Positions 1 through 8,394 of a stretch of 64,000 bases of DNA are shown one piece after another. This DNA is from Lachnospiraceae bacterium. Its GTDB lineage: Bacteria; Bacillota; Clostridia; Lachnospirales; Lachnospiraceae. The notes beneath the pieces are model-generated. The model was not told where the DNA came from. It ran no database searches and saw only the letters and a program-made list of their open reading frames with translations. A program made the translations under genes and the position numbers. Each line of letters opens with the position of its first letter. Position 1 is the stretch's first letter. The DNA lies in contig JAFTWX010000101.1 in the NCBI GenBank assembly GCA_017465095.1, forward strand, positions 1 to 64,000, read 5' to 3'.

Positions 1-1125
1 AGCCACGGCGGTGAGGTGATTGCAGAAGGAACGGCGGAAGACATTATGAAAATACCGGATTCCGTGACGGGACAATATCTCAGCGGTGCCATGAAGATTC
101 CGGTGCCGAAGATGCGAAAGCGCGCTACCGGATATCTCAAGGTAGTCGGCGCTGCGGAAAACAACCTGAAAGATGTAAATGTTGATATTCCGCTGGGTGT
201 TATGACATGTGTGACCGGTGTTTCCGGTTCCGGAAAATCGTCGCTGGTCAATGAAATTATCTACAAGCGTCTGGCAAGAGATTTGAACCGGGCTTTGACG
301 ATACCGGGAAAACACAAGGACATGAAAGGCATGGATCAGCTTGACAAGGTAATCAATATCGATCAGTCGCCGATCGGGCGTACACCGCGTTCCAACCCGG
401 CGACGTATACAGGATTGTTTGATCAGATCAGAGATTTGTTTGCGTCCACCCAGGATGCGAAGGCGAAAGGGTATAAAAAGGGAAGATTCAGTTTTAATGT
501 AAAAGGCGGAAGATGTGAGGCCTGCAGCGGCGACGGAATCTTAAAGATAGAGATGCACTTTTTGCCGGATGTTTACGTGCCTTGTGAGGTGTGCGGCGGA
601 AAGCGGTATAACAGAGAAACGCTGGATGTCAAATACAAAGGAAAGAGCATCGCGGATGTCCTGGATATGACAGTGGAAGAAGCGCTTGAATTTTTTGAAA
701 ATCTTCCGATGCTCCGCAGAAAGATACAGACACTGTACGATGTGGGATTGTCCTATGTAAAACTCGGACAGCCTTCCACCACCCTGTCCGGCGGGGAGGC
801 ACAGCGTGTCAAACTGGCCACAGAGCTTTCCAAGAGAAGTACAGGCAGTACGATTTATATCCTGGATGAGCCGACAACGGGTCTTCATTTTGCGGATGTG
901 CATAAGCTGGTGGAGATTTTGCATCGCTTGACGGAGAGCGGAAATACGGTGCTCGTGATTGAACACAATCTGGACGTTATCAAGACGGCGGACTACATTA
1001 TTGACATCGGACCGGAGGGCGGAGAGTACGGCGGACAGATTATTGCGCAGGGAACACCGGAGGAGGTGGCGCAGGAACCGAAGTCCTACACCGGAATTTA
1101 TATCAAAAAAATGTTGGAAAGATAA
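1..1125 (+). CDS. uvrA: UvrA excinuclease ABC subunit A, C-terminal part (partial)
   Basis: The reading frame is open from the first base, so the 5' end lies outside the window. UvrA is the ATP-driven damage sensor of nucleotide excision repair and loads UvrB onto DNA. The visible part carries the second ABC module: Walker [10 protein letters not shown] at about 217-243, a CxxC-x19-CxxC zinc module (CEAC and CEVC, 514-597), the ABC signature LSGGEAQRV near 784-810 and Walker B YILDEP near 856-873. It ends at the usual UvrA C-terminus, shortly after the D-loop and switch His region. A hairpin follows at 1205-1249. Identification is very secure from the zinc module inserted in an ABC domain. 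Confidence 0.97.
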   Translation, partial: SHGGEVIAEGTAEDIMKIPDSVTGQYLSGAMKIPVPKMRKRATGYLKVVGAAENNLKDVNVDIPLGVMTCVTGVSGSGKSSLVNEIIYKRLARDLNRALTIPGKHKDMKGMDQLDKVINIDQSPIGRTPRSNPATYTGLFDQIRDLFASTQDAKAKGYKKGRFSFNVKGGRCEACSGDGILKIEMHFLPDVYVPCEVCGGKRYNRETLDVKYKGKSIADVLDMTVEEALEFFENLPMLRRKIQTLYDVGLSYVKLGQPSTTLSGGEAQRVKLATELSKRSTGSTIYILDEPTTGLHFADVHKLVEILHRLTESGNTVLVIEHNLDVIKTADYIIDIGPEGGEYGGQIIAQGTPEEVAQEPKSYTGIYIKKMLER

Positions 1126-1204
1126 AAATGCCTATAAAGATTTTTGCTGAATTGACCGATAACATTAACGAACAAGTTGAATAGTAACAGTATATCAAGG
1201 CATG

Positions 1205-1249
1205 GACGCACAGATTTTCAAGGAAGATTTCCTCCTAAACCTGTGCGTC
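1205..1249 (+). terminator. Hairpin downstream of uvrA, possible terminator
   Basis: GACGCACAG (1205-1213) pairs with CTGTGCGTC (1241-1249), and an inner AGGAA/TTCCT stem (1221-1233) lies in the loop. Only a short T run follows, so intrinsic termination is possible but not certain. The 304-base uvrA-mbl spacer otherwise holds only the mbl promoter and ribosome binding site. Confidence 0.45.
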
Positions 1250-1304
1250 TTTGCATATGATAAAAGCCGGAATACAAAAAAAGTGTAAATTCTGCGAAAA
1301 CCCT

Positions 1305-1333
1305 TTGAAAATGGCATGAAAATGCGCTATAAT
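1305..1333 (+). promoter_or_regulatory. Sigma-A type promoter for mbl
   Basis: TTGAAA at 1305-1310 and a perfect TATAAT at 1328-1333 are separated by 17 bases. The promoter lies about 100 bases before the mbl start codon, giving an untranslated leader of about 90 bases. Confidence 0.75.
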
Positions 1334-1429
1334 GGTCTAGCGTATGCAAATGAAACCTATGAAACAGGGATATTTCAGAGAAATATTCTTGTTTTGTCAA
1401 TAAATCAGAACCATGAAAGGGGAACGAAT

Positions 1430-2425
1430 ATGCAGTACACAGATATCGGAATTGACTTAGGAACCGCCAGCATCCTTGTTTATATCAGAGGCAAAGGTGT
1501 TGTTTTGAAAGAGCCTAGTGTTGTGGCTTTTGACCGTGATACAAATAAGATCAAAGCCATCGGAGAGGACGCACGTCTCATGCTTGGACGTACACCGGGC
1601 AATATTGTTGCGGTGAGACCGCTCCGTCAGGGTGTTATCTCGGACTATACGGTTACTGAAAAAATGATGAAATATTTCATCCAGAAAGCACTCGGAAAGA
1701 AAACATTCCGCAAACCGCGTATCGCAGTCTGTGTGCCGAGCGGTGTCACAGAAGTAGAAAAGAAAGCGGTAGAGGATGCGACATACCAGGCAGGAGCGAG
1801 AGAGGTTTCCATTATTGAGGAGCCGATTGCAGCTGCTATCGGTGCAGGTATTGATATTTCCAAACCGTGCGGAAACATGATCGTGGATATCGGTGGTGGT
1901 ACTTCCGATATCGCAGTTATTTCCCTCGGTGGAACGGTAGTGAGTGCATCGATTAAAATTGCCGGTGATGATTTTGACGAGGCAATTGTTCGTTATATGA
2001 GAAAGAAACACAATTTATTGATTGGTGAAAGAACCGCTGAAGACCTTAAGATTAAAATCGGTTCTGCCTATAAGAGACCGGAAGTGGATTCTGTGGAAGT
2101 CAGAGGACGTAACCTTGTAACGGGTCTTCCTCGCACAGTGGAAGTGACCAGTGAGGAGACAGAGGAAGCTTTGAGAGAAGCGACTTCACAGATTATCGAT
2201 ACGATTCACAGCGTACTTGAAAAGACGCCGCCGGAGCTCGCTGCAGATATTGCAGACAGAGGTATTGTCCTGACAGGAGGAGGAAGTCTTCTCCGCGGTC
2301 TGGAAGACCTGATTTATGCAAAGACAGGCATCAATACGATGACGGCAGAAGATCCGATGACTTGTGTGGCGATCGGAACAGGTAAGTATGTAGAATTCCT
2401 GGCAGGATACAGAGACGAGGTATAA
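1430..2425 (+). CDS. mbl: MreB/Mbl family actin-like cell-shape protein
   Basis: This 331-residue protein is an MreB-family actin homologue that polymerises along the membrane and guides lateral wall synthesis. It has the phosphate-1 motif DLGTAS at residues 9-14, the family segment RPLRQGVISDY, the phosphate-2 motif DIGGGTSDIAV and a late LTGGGSLLRGL adenosine motif. The start chosen is ATG 1430, behind GAAAGGGGA at 1415-1423; an upstream in-frame ATG at 1316 would overlap the promoter and add residues unlike the family. The order mbl, two rod genes matches mbl-flhO-flhP of Bacillus subtilis, which favours Mbl over MreB. Confidence 0.9.
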   Translation: MQYTDIGIDLGTASILVYIRGKGVVLKEPSVVAFDRDTNKIKAIGEDARLMLGRTPGNIVAVRPLRQGVISDYTVTEKMMKYFIQKALGKKTFRKPRIAVCVPSGVTEVEKKAVEDATYQAGAREVSIIEEPIAAAIGAGIDISKPCGNMIVDIGGGTSDIAVISLGGTVVSASIKIAGDDFDEAIVRYMRKKHNLLIGERTAEDLKIKIGSAYKRPEVDSVEVRGRNLVTGLPRTVEVTSEETEEALREATSQIIDTIHSVLEKTPPELAADIADRGIVLTGGGSLLRGLEDLIYAKTGINTMTAEDPMTCVAIGTGKYVEFLAGYRDEV

Positions 2426-2448
2426 GCGGCCTTTGCGGGAGGTACAGT

Positions 2449-3222
2449 ATGGTAAAAGGACTCTATACGGCGTGGACCGGAATGGTAAATCAGCAGAACC
2501 GGATGGATGTGCTGACGAACAATCTTGCAAACTCGGCTACGGTAGGATTTAAAAAAGAAGGTGCTACCAGCCAGGCATTTGATGATGTACTTGCATACAA
2601 GATTAAAGATTCATCAGATCCGGATCTTGCACGCAAGATAGGAAAAATGTCTCTCGGTGTCAAGATCGGAGAAAATTATACAGATTATTCCCAGGGAGCA
2701 TTCAAGGTGACAGACAATACGTTTGACCTTGCGTTGTCCGGGGAAGGTTTCTTCGCCTGTGAGTATACCAATAAGAGCGGGGAGACATCGGTGAAGTATA
2801 CCCGCGACGGTTCTTTTACGCTGAATGTGAAAGGTGAGCTGGTGACAAAGGACGGCGATTTTGTTCTCGATGAAAACGGAGACCACATCGTGCTGGATCC
2901 GAACAAAACGACCAGCTTTGACCAGTCCGGAGCCATCATGCAGAACGGCGAGGTTGTGGGCTATATACAGATCGCAGATTTTGAAGACTACAATTATTTA
3001 GAACACTACGGTGAAAGTTATTATCTTCCTGTGGAAGGGGCCCAGATGAAAGAGGCGGAGGCAAAAATGTTCTCCGGCTATCTGGAACAGTCCAATGTAA
3101 CGGTAATCAATGAGATGGTTGAGTTGATTTCGGTTTCCCGTAATTACGAGACCAATCAGAAAATGATTCAGACGATTGACGGAACGCTGGAGATCGCGGC
3201 GAATCAGCTTGGTAAGATTTAA
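2449..3222 (+). CDS. flhO: Flagellar basal-body rod protein, FlgF/FlgG family (FlhO-like)
   Basis: A 257-residue distal-rod or hook-type subunit exported by the flagellar type III apparatus and assembled into the rod. The N-terminus (LYTAWTGMVNQQNRMDVLTNN followed by LANSATVGFK) is the flagellar rod signature that forms the N-terminal coiled coil; the C-terminus (SNVTVINEMVELISVSRNYETNQKMIQ) is the matching C-terminal rod/hook domain. It starts 23 bases after mbl and is probably co-transcribed with it. Together with the next gene it corresponds to the flhO-flhP pair of B. subtilis. Which of the pair is FlgF-like and which FlgG-like rests on gene order and length. Confidence 0.88.
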   Translation: MVKGLYTAWTGMVNQQNRMDVLTNNLANSATVGFKKEGATSQAFDDVLAYKIKDSSDPDLARKIGKMSLGVKIGENYTDYSQGAFKVTDNTFDLALSGEGFFACEYTNKSGETSVKYTRDGSFTLNVKGELVTKDGDFVLDENGDHIVLDPNKTTSFDQSGAIMQNGEVVGYIQIADFEDYNYLEHYGESYYLPVEGAQMKEAEAKMFSGYLEQSNVTVINEMVELISVSRNYETNQKMIQTIDGTLEIAANQLGKI

Positions 3223-3241
3223 TCGTAAGGGAGGATAAGTT

Positions 3242-4057
3242 ATGGTAAGAAGTTTATGGACAGCTGCCAGCGGAATGATCGCGCAGCAGACAAATGTAGA
3301 TACAATCGCAAATAACCTTGCAAATGTCAACACGACAGGATATAAGACAGAGGTTGCAGAATTTAAGACACTCCTCTATCAGAATCTTCAGACAAAGACA
3401 ACGACAGCCAACGGTGAGAATAAGCCGATCGGGGCACAGGTGGGACTCGGTGTCCGCAACTCGGCAATTAACTCCATATTCAAACAGGGTAGTTTGTATG
3501 AGAGCAACTCCACTTCTTCCTTTGCGATTCAGGGTCAGGGATTTTTCGCAGTGCAGGGAGAAGACGGTGAGACATGTTATACGAGAAACGGTAATTTTGT
3601 GTGGGCAATGGACGGAGAGAATATTACGCTTTCTACCACGGACGGACATTGTGTGTTAGATTCCAACGGAAACAAAATTACATTCAGTAACGATTACTCG
3701 GCTTCGCAGATTGTAATTACTTCCGACGGAACCATCGGTTATCCGGATGAGAAAAACAATGTGCAGTCTCTCGGTATTCAAATCGGGCTGTTCCAGTTTC
3801 AGAATCCTTCCGGACTGGAAAAGCTGGAAGCAAGTATGTACAAGGTGACAGAGGCAAGCGGTCAGGCGCTGAATGAGTCGACCAACGATGAGCTTGTGAA
3901 GAGTTCTGTTGCACAGGGATATTTGGAAGGTTCCAATGTGCAGGTCGCAGATGAGATGGTAAATCTTATCGTGGCGCAGAGAGCTTACGAAATGAACTCC
4001 AAGGCCATCCAGGCTTCGGATGAAATGATGGGCCAGGCAAATAACCTGAGAAGATAA
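3242..4057 (+). CDS. flhP: Flagellar distal-rod protein, FlgG family (FlhP-like)
   Basis: A 271-residue paralogue of the preceding rod protein. It has the rod signature at its N-terminus (SLWTAASGMIAQQTNVDTI, then NNLANVNTTGYK), a central FlgG-type segment with GQGFFAVQ, and the C-terminal SNVQVADEMVNLIVAQRAYEMNSKAIQ helix. AQRAYE-N-K is typical of FlgG itself. It lies 19 bases after flhO, behind GGGAGG. The two genes share only the conserved termini and the GFF core, so this is an old paralogous pair rather than a recent duplication. Confidence 0.9.
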   Translation: MVRSLWTAASGMIAQQTNVDTIANNLANVNTTGYKTEVAEFKTLLYQNLQTKTTTANGENKPIGAQVGLGVRNSAINSIFKQGSLYESNSTSSFAIQGQGFFAVQGEDGETCYTRNGNFVWAMDGENITLSTTDGHCVLDSNGNKITFSNDYSASQIVITSDGTIGYPDEKNNVQSLGIQIGLFQFQNPSGLEKLEASMYKVTEASGQALNESTNDELVKSSVAQGYLEGSNVQVADEMVNLIVAQRAYEMNSKAIQASDEMMGQANNLRR

Positions 4058-4071
4058 GCGTGAGGTAACTT

Positions 4072-4509
4072 ATGGATATAGGCGGACTTAGTTCTACATA
4101 TTTGGATTATGCAAACTCGCTGACGGGTACGGCGGGCAAAAGTGCAAGTTCCATCTCGTCCCTGGACAACAAAGATTTGTCCAATGCGACAGATGAAGAA
4201 CTGATGGAGGTCTGTAAGGAGTTTGAGGCTTATTTCATGGAAATGATCATGAAAGAAATGACAAGCACCACCAGCCTTTTGGGTGAGGAGAGCAGCGGTA
4301 GCAATTCGTCCCTTGTGAATTATTTCAAGGACAATGCCATTACGGATCTTGCCAAGACTGCTACAGAGCAAAACAGCCTCGGTCTTGCCCAGACGTTGTA
4401 TGAACAGATGCGACGCAATTACGGATTGGATTCTACTGTGGTAACCAACCCGGAAGAAAAGAAATTGTCGACCGAAAAAGCGACAGAAATTGAGACAAAA
4501 AATGAATAG
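4072..4509 (+). CDS. flgJ: FlgJ-type flagellar rod-binding protein (rod-binding domain only)
   Basis: A 145-residue protein matching the N-terminal rod-binding domain of FlgJ, with the central segment ELMEVCKEFEAYFMEMIMKEM and a downstream Ala/Gln-rich stretch. It lacks the C-terminal peptidoglycan hydrolase domain of proteobacterial FlgJ, which is usual in Clostridia, where this small protein is thought to cap the growing rod. It starts 14 bases after flhP and ends 4 bases before a strong terminator, so it closes the mbl-flhO-flhP-flgJ unit. The polar, charged tail after residue 120 is probably disordered. Confidence 0.85.
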   Translation: MDIGGLSSTYLDYANSLTGTAGKSASSISSLDNKDLSNATDEELMEVCKEFEAYFMEMIMKEMTSTTSLLGEESSGSNSSLVNYFKDNAITDLAKTATEQNSLGLAQTLYEQMRRNYGLDSTVVTNPEEKKLSTEKATEIETKNE

Positions 4510-4512
4510 GAT

Positions 4513-4542
4513 AAAAGGGCTGTCTTGTGACAGCCTTTTTTT
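4513..4542 (+). terminator. Intrinsic terminator of the mbl-flgJ operon
   Basis: AAAAGGGCTGTC (4513-4524) and GACAGCCTTTT flank a TTGT loop and are followed by more T residues, giving a compact GC-rich stem with an A tract before and a T tract after. Confidence 0.9.
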
Positions 4543-4567
4543 GTCCTTTTGTTACTGAGAGGATCTT

Positions 4568-6781
4568 ATGCAGACGATAGAAGTGTATGTAGAGCGTGTG
4601 ATATTTCAAAATGAGGAAAATGGATATTGTGTTCTTATGACCCGCCTGGATGATGAGGAAATCATTGTTGTCGGAACTTTTTACGGGGATATGCAGGGAC
4701 AGATGCTGCGTGTCACCGGGGAGACGGATTACCATCAGAGCTACGGTGAGCAGTTTAAGGTGCAGGAGTATGAGGTGATTGAACCTTCCGACGAGGAGTC
4801 GGTGCGGCGGTATCTTTCGTCCGGAGCGGTGAAAGGAATCGGGGAGGCTCTTGCAGGACGTATTATAAAAAAGTTTGGCAGGGACACCCTCCGCATTATG
4901 GAGGAAGAGCCGGAACGCCTTGCGGAAATCAAGGGAATCAGTATGCGTAAGGCCCAGGAGATATCAGTTTCTTTTTCGGAGAAAAGAGACCTTCGGTCTG
5001 CCATGCTTTTTTTGCAAAAATACGGAATTACAAACAAGCTTGCAGTGAAAATATATGAGACCTACGGGCTGAAAATGTACGGTATTTTAAACGAAAACCC
5101 TTACAAGCTGTCGGAAGACATAGAGGGAGTCGGTTTTAAAACTGCGGATATGATTGCGGAAAAAATCGGGATTCACACAGATTCCGATTACCGGATCCGG
5201 AGCGGACTTTTGTATGTGCTGTCCCAGGCCCTTGCGGACGGCAATATGTATCTGCCCAGGGGCGAGCTTCTTGCGCAGGCGCAGCAGCTGCTCGAAGTGC
5301 AGGCGGAGCATATGGAGCCGCATATTATGAATTTGGCCATAGATAAAAAGGTAGTAATAAAGCAGGAGCATATTTACAGCGCGCGGGCGTATCATACAGA
5401 GGTGAAGACGGCGGGGATGCTTGTGTGTTTAAGTGCATGCAGACAGCACGCGCCGGAAGAAATGCTGGAGAAAAGAATCAGCGCCATCGAGAAAGAAGAG
5501 CAGGTCTCTTTGGATGAACTCCAAAGAGAGGCGGTGCGCCAATCTGTAAAAAACAGTGTTTTTGTCCTGACCGGAGGACCGGGGACCGGAAAGACAACGA
5601 CCATCAATGTCATCATTAAATATTTTTTGCAGCAGGGGCTTCATGTAGCGCTGGCGGCGCCGACAGGACGTGCGGCAAAACGGATGACGGAGGCTACCGG
5701 ATATGAGGCGCAGACCATTCATAGGCTTCTGGAAGTCGGCGGCGATATGGAAGGCAGAGGCGGCTATTTTGAGCGGGATGAATTTTATCCGCTGGAACAG
5801 GATGTCATCATTATCGATGAGATGTCCATGGTGGATATTTTTCTGTTTCAGGCTTTGCTTGCTGCGATTCCGGAGGGAGCAAGGCTGATTTTGGTGGGAG
5901 ATACGCATCAGTTGCCGTCGGTCGGTCCGGGGCAGGTGCTTGGAGATATTGTGGACAGCGGTGCCTTTGCATGCATCCGGTTGGAAAAGATTTTCCGGCA
6001 GGAAAAGGGGAGTGATATCGTCTACAATGCGCATAAGATTAAATCGGGCACACAGATATCTCTGGACAATCAGAGCAAGGATTTTTTCTTTTTGCCCCGC
6101 AATGATACAAACCGTATTTACAACAACATTGTGCAGCTTGTGACGGACAAAATGCCCCGCTATGTTGATGCGCAGCCGTATGATATACAGGTGCTGACGC
6201 CGATGAAGAAGGGACCTCTGGGAGTAGCGGCGCTGAACCACATACTGCAGGAATATATCAATCCGCAGGACGGAAGAAAAAAGGAATATGCTTTCGGAGA
6301 ACGGATATTCCGAGAGGGCGATAAGGTCATGCAGATTAAAAATAATTACAAGCTGGAGTGGGAGATTGTCGGAAAATACAATATTACCATCGAAAAGGGA
6401 TGCGGAGTTTTCAACGGAGATGTCGGAAAAATTACGTCAATCAATGAGTATGCGCGCCAGGTGAGCGTGGAGTATGAGGAAGGAAAAACGGTTGTCTATG
6501 CGTTTGACGCCATGGATGAATTGGAACTTGCTTACGCCATGACCATTCACAAATCCCAGGGAAGTGAGTATCCGGCAGTGATTATTCCGGTGCTCGGGGT
6601 GCCGAGGCTTCTGCTCTATCGCAATCTTCTTTACACGGCGGTGACGCGTGCGGTGCGGTGTGTCACGATTATCGGCAGTGAGGAACTGGTGGCTGAGATG
6701 ATTAAAAACGAAAATGTGCAGACCAGATATTCCGGTCTGCGGGAAAAAATATGTGAAAACACAAGGGTGACGGATGAATAA
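4568..6781 (+). CDS. recD2: RecD2-type ATP-dependent 5'-3' DNA helicase
   Basis: This 737-residue superfamily 1B helicase is a RecD homologue found in organisms without RecBC-type use of RecD and acts in replication-fork and repair processes. The N-terminal extension carries helix-hairpin-helix units (KGIGEALAGRI near residues 90-100, a second near residues 116-130 and EGVGFKTADMIA near 185-195). The helicase core shows Walker A GGPGTGKTTT near residue 335, Walker B VIIIDEMSMV near 414, QLPSVGPGQVLGD, and the UvrD-like motif AMTIHKSQGSEYPAVI near 655. Full length for the family. It overlaps comF by 8 bases, indicating translational coupling. Confidence 0.93.
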   Translation: MQTIEVYVERVIFQNEENGYCVLMTRLDDEEIIVVGTFYGDMQGQMLRVTGETDYHQSYGEQFKVQEYEVIEPSDEESVRRYLSSGAVKGIGEALAGRIIKKFGRDTLRIMEEEPERLAEIKGISMRKAQEISVSFSEKRDLRSAMLFLQKYGITNKLAVKIYETYGLKMYGILNENPYKLSEDIEGVGFKTADMIAEKIGIHTDSDYRIRSGLLYVLSQALADGNMYLPRGELLAQAQQLLEVQAEHMEPHIMNLAIDKKVVIKQEHIYSARAYHTEVKTAGMLVCLSACRQHAPEEMLEKRISAIEKEEQVSLDELQREAVRQSVKNSVFVLTGGPGTGKTTTINVIIKYFLQQGLHVALAAPTGRAAKRMTEATGYEAQTIHRLLEVGGDMEGRGGYFERDEFYPLEQDVIIIDEMSMVDIFLFQALLAAIPEGARLILVGDTHQLPSVGPGQVLGDIVDSGAFACIRLEKIFRQEKGSDIVYNAHKIKSGTQISLDNQSKDFFFLPRNDTNRIYNNIVQLVTDKMPRYVDAQPYDIQVLTPMKKGPLGVAALNHILQEYINPQDGRKKEYAFGERIFREGDKVMQIKNNYKLEWEIVGKYNITIEKGCGVFNGDVGKITSINEYARQVSVEYEEGKTVVYAFDAMDELELAYAMTIHKSQGSEYPAVIIPVLGVPRLLLYRNLLYTAVTRAVRCVTIIGSEELVAEMIKNENVQTRYSGLREKICENTRVTDE

Positions 6782-7505
6782 ATTGGCTTCTTTTTTTTGC
6801 TTTGTATGGTCGGCGGTTTTGCAACTGATTTTTCCGCGGCGTTGTCCGTTTTGCGATGAGCCTGTTTTGCGGAAGGAAGAATTTGTCTGTGCAAAGTGCA
6901 AAGGACGGATTTCTGTGGTGAAAGAGCCGTATTGTATGAAGTGCGGTAAGAAACTGGGGCGGTCGGAAGCAGAATACTGTGCGGATTGTGAAAAATATCC
7001 ACATGGCTATGACAGGGGCCGTTCGTTGTTTGTGTATGAAGGGCCGGTGAAGGGCTCTGTTTATCGGTTTAAATACGCGGGGCGCAAGGAATATGCGAAA
7101 TGTTACGCCGGTCTGATGGAGGCGGAGCTGGGCGATTTTGTGAGAGAAATCGGCCCGGATGCACTCGTTCCGGTGCCGTTGCACCGGAAGCGGTTTCGGA
7201 AGCGGGGATACAATCAGGCGCAGCTCCTTGCAAAAGAGATAGGAGACCGGATGAGGATTCCTGTTTTGAGTGCGTCGGTACAAAGAGTAAAAAATACGGT
7301 TCCGCTGAAGACTTTGGAGCGTGCCCGGCGCCAAAATAATTTGAAAAAGGCTTTTAAAATCAATGGAAATGATGTAAAATTAAATACGATTATAATTATT
7401 GATGATATCTATACGACCGGAAGCACGGTGGATGCACTTTCGGAGGTGTTACGGTGTGCGGGTGTAAAGAAAATTTACTTTCTTACTTTGGCCGGCGGTC
7501 GATGA
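6774..7505 (+). CDS. comF: ComF family phosphoribosyltransferase-like protein
   Basis: A 243-residue ComF/ComFC protein, a family needed for DNA uptake in naturally competent bacteria, with an N-terminal double zinc module and a C-terminal phosphoribosyltransferase fold. Cysteine pairs CPFC, CAKC, CMKC and CADC lie within the first 65 residues; the PRPP-binding loop IIIIDDIYTTGSTVDAL is near residues 203-219, and RGYNQAQLLA, a family signature, is near residue 145. ATG 6774 overlaps the recD2 stop. In Bacillus the same slot is comFA-comFB-comFC-yvyF; here a RecD2 helicase precedes comF and a YvyF-like gene follows. Confidence 0.88.
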   Translation: MNKLASFFCFVWSAVLQLIFPRRCPFCDEPVLRKEEFVCAKCKGRISVVKEPYCMKCGKKLGRSEAEYCADCEKYPHGYDRGRSLFVYEGPVKGSVYRFKYAGRKEYAKCYAGLMEAELGDFVREIGPDALVPVPLHRKRFRKRGYNQAQLLAKEIGDRMRIPVLSASVQRVKNTVPLKTLERARRQNNLKKAFKINGNDVKLNTIIIIDDIYTTGSTVDALSEVLRCAGVKKIYFLTLAGGR

Positions 7506-7523
7506 GGTAGTGGGAGGTTTCGT

Positions 7524-7937
7524 ATGGACGTAAGAAATTGTCGTAAGTGCGGAAAATTATTTAATTACATTGCAGGACCGTTTATTTGCCCGTCCTGTAG
7601 GGATAAGCAGGAAGAGAAGTTCCAAACTGTAAAAAAATACATACAGCAGCACGGACGTGCCACAATCAATGAGGTGTCTGAAGAGTGTGAGGTGGAAATT
7701 TCTCAGATTCAGACATGGATTCGTCAGGAGCGACTTGAATTTGCGGATGATTCACCAATCGGTATTCCGTGTGAATCCTGCGGTAAAATGATCGGAAGCG
7801 GTAAGTATTGCCCGGATTGCAAAAATAACATGATGCGCAATCTCAACAGTGCCATGGGCAAACACGGCGTGCAGGTAGAGTCGCCTGTAGAAGTGCGGAG
7901 AGCAAAAGAAAACAGAATGCGTTTTTTGGATAAATAA
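7524..7937 (+). CDS. Flagellar operon zinc-ribbon protein, YvyF/TIGR03826 type
   Basis: A 137-residue protein with two zinc ribbons (CRKCGKLF with CPSC near the N-terminus; CESCGKMI with CPDC near residues 88-108) around a helix-turn-helix-like middle (INEVSEECEVEISQIQTWIRQ). This architecture and the position directly after comF match YvyF, the conserved flagellar operon protein next to flgM in Bacillus. Its molecular role is poorly known; regulation of flagellin or late flagellar genes has been proposed for the family. No flgM, flgK or flgL follows here, so the usual neighbours have been lost or moved. Confidence 0.8.
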   Translation: MDVRNCRKCGKLFNYIAGPFICPSCRDKQEEKFQTVKKYIQQHGRATINEVSEECEVEISQIQTWIRQERLEFADDSPIGIPCESCGKMIGSGKYCPDCKNNMMRNLNSAMGKHGVQVESPVEVRRAKENRMRFLDK

Positions 7938-7954
7938 GCGAGAAGGAGATACTG

Positions 7955-8362
7955 ATGCTTAGTCAGGAGAGAATTAAACTTATGACCAAAATGGCTGCGT
8001 ACGAAGAAAACGAAGGGAAAAAATACATGTCCATCGGAAGTTATTTTCGCAGCGATTATATGGGGATGCAGGTTTTGGGGTCCATTATCAGTGCGTCGAT
8101 AGGATTCCTGCTTGTGTGCGGATTTTACATTTATTACAATTTTGAAACTCTGATGCAGGATATTTACAAAAAAGATCTCCTGCTCTTGGGGAAACAGGTT
8201 TTGTTTTACTATGTCATATTCGTGGCGGCGTATGCATTGATTACATACATTGTGTATTCGTTCCGATACAGCAGGGCAAAACGGAGCCTGAAAAGATATT
8301 ACCGTCATTTGAAGCAGCTTGCTGCCATATATGACATAGAGAAAAATAAACGTCAGGAATAG
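7955..8362 (+). CDS. Small two-helix membrane protein, unknown function
   Basis: No family was recognised. The 135-residue protein has a basic, amphipathic N-terminal region, a membrane helix near residues 41-63 (IISASIGFLLVCGFYIYY), a second near 81-106 (VLFYYVIFVAAYALITYIVY), and a basic C-terminal helix rich in Arg, Lys and Tyr that probably lies in the cytoplasm. It starts 17 bases after the YvyF-like gene behind GAAGGAGA and ends about 30 bases before another membrane gene. Co-transcription with the flagellar zinc-ribbon gene upstream and the membrane/cdaA block downstream is likely. A structural or scaffold role is conceivable but nothing in the sequence proves it. Confidence 0.65.
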   Translation: MLSQERIKLMTKMAAYEENEGKKYMSIGSYFRSDYMGMQVLGSIISASIGFLLVCGFYIYYNFETLMQDIYKKDLLLLGKQVLFYYVIFVAAYALITYIVYSFRYSRAKRSLKRYYRHLKQLAAIYDIEKNKRQE

Positions 8363-8394
8363 TCCTGCGTTTGTTCGGAAGAAAGGATTTTATT

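Noticed and set aside
1126..1429. A small gene in the uvrA-mbl spacer
   Set aside because: Short frames here cross the hairpin or the promoter and lack ribosome binding sites; the spacer is explained by hairpin plus promoter.
5429..6241. A 270-codon minus-strand frame inside recD2
   Set aside because: The plus-strand helicase motifs are intact across the whole stretch, so the antisense frame is not a gene.
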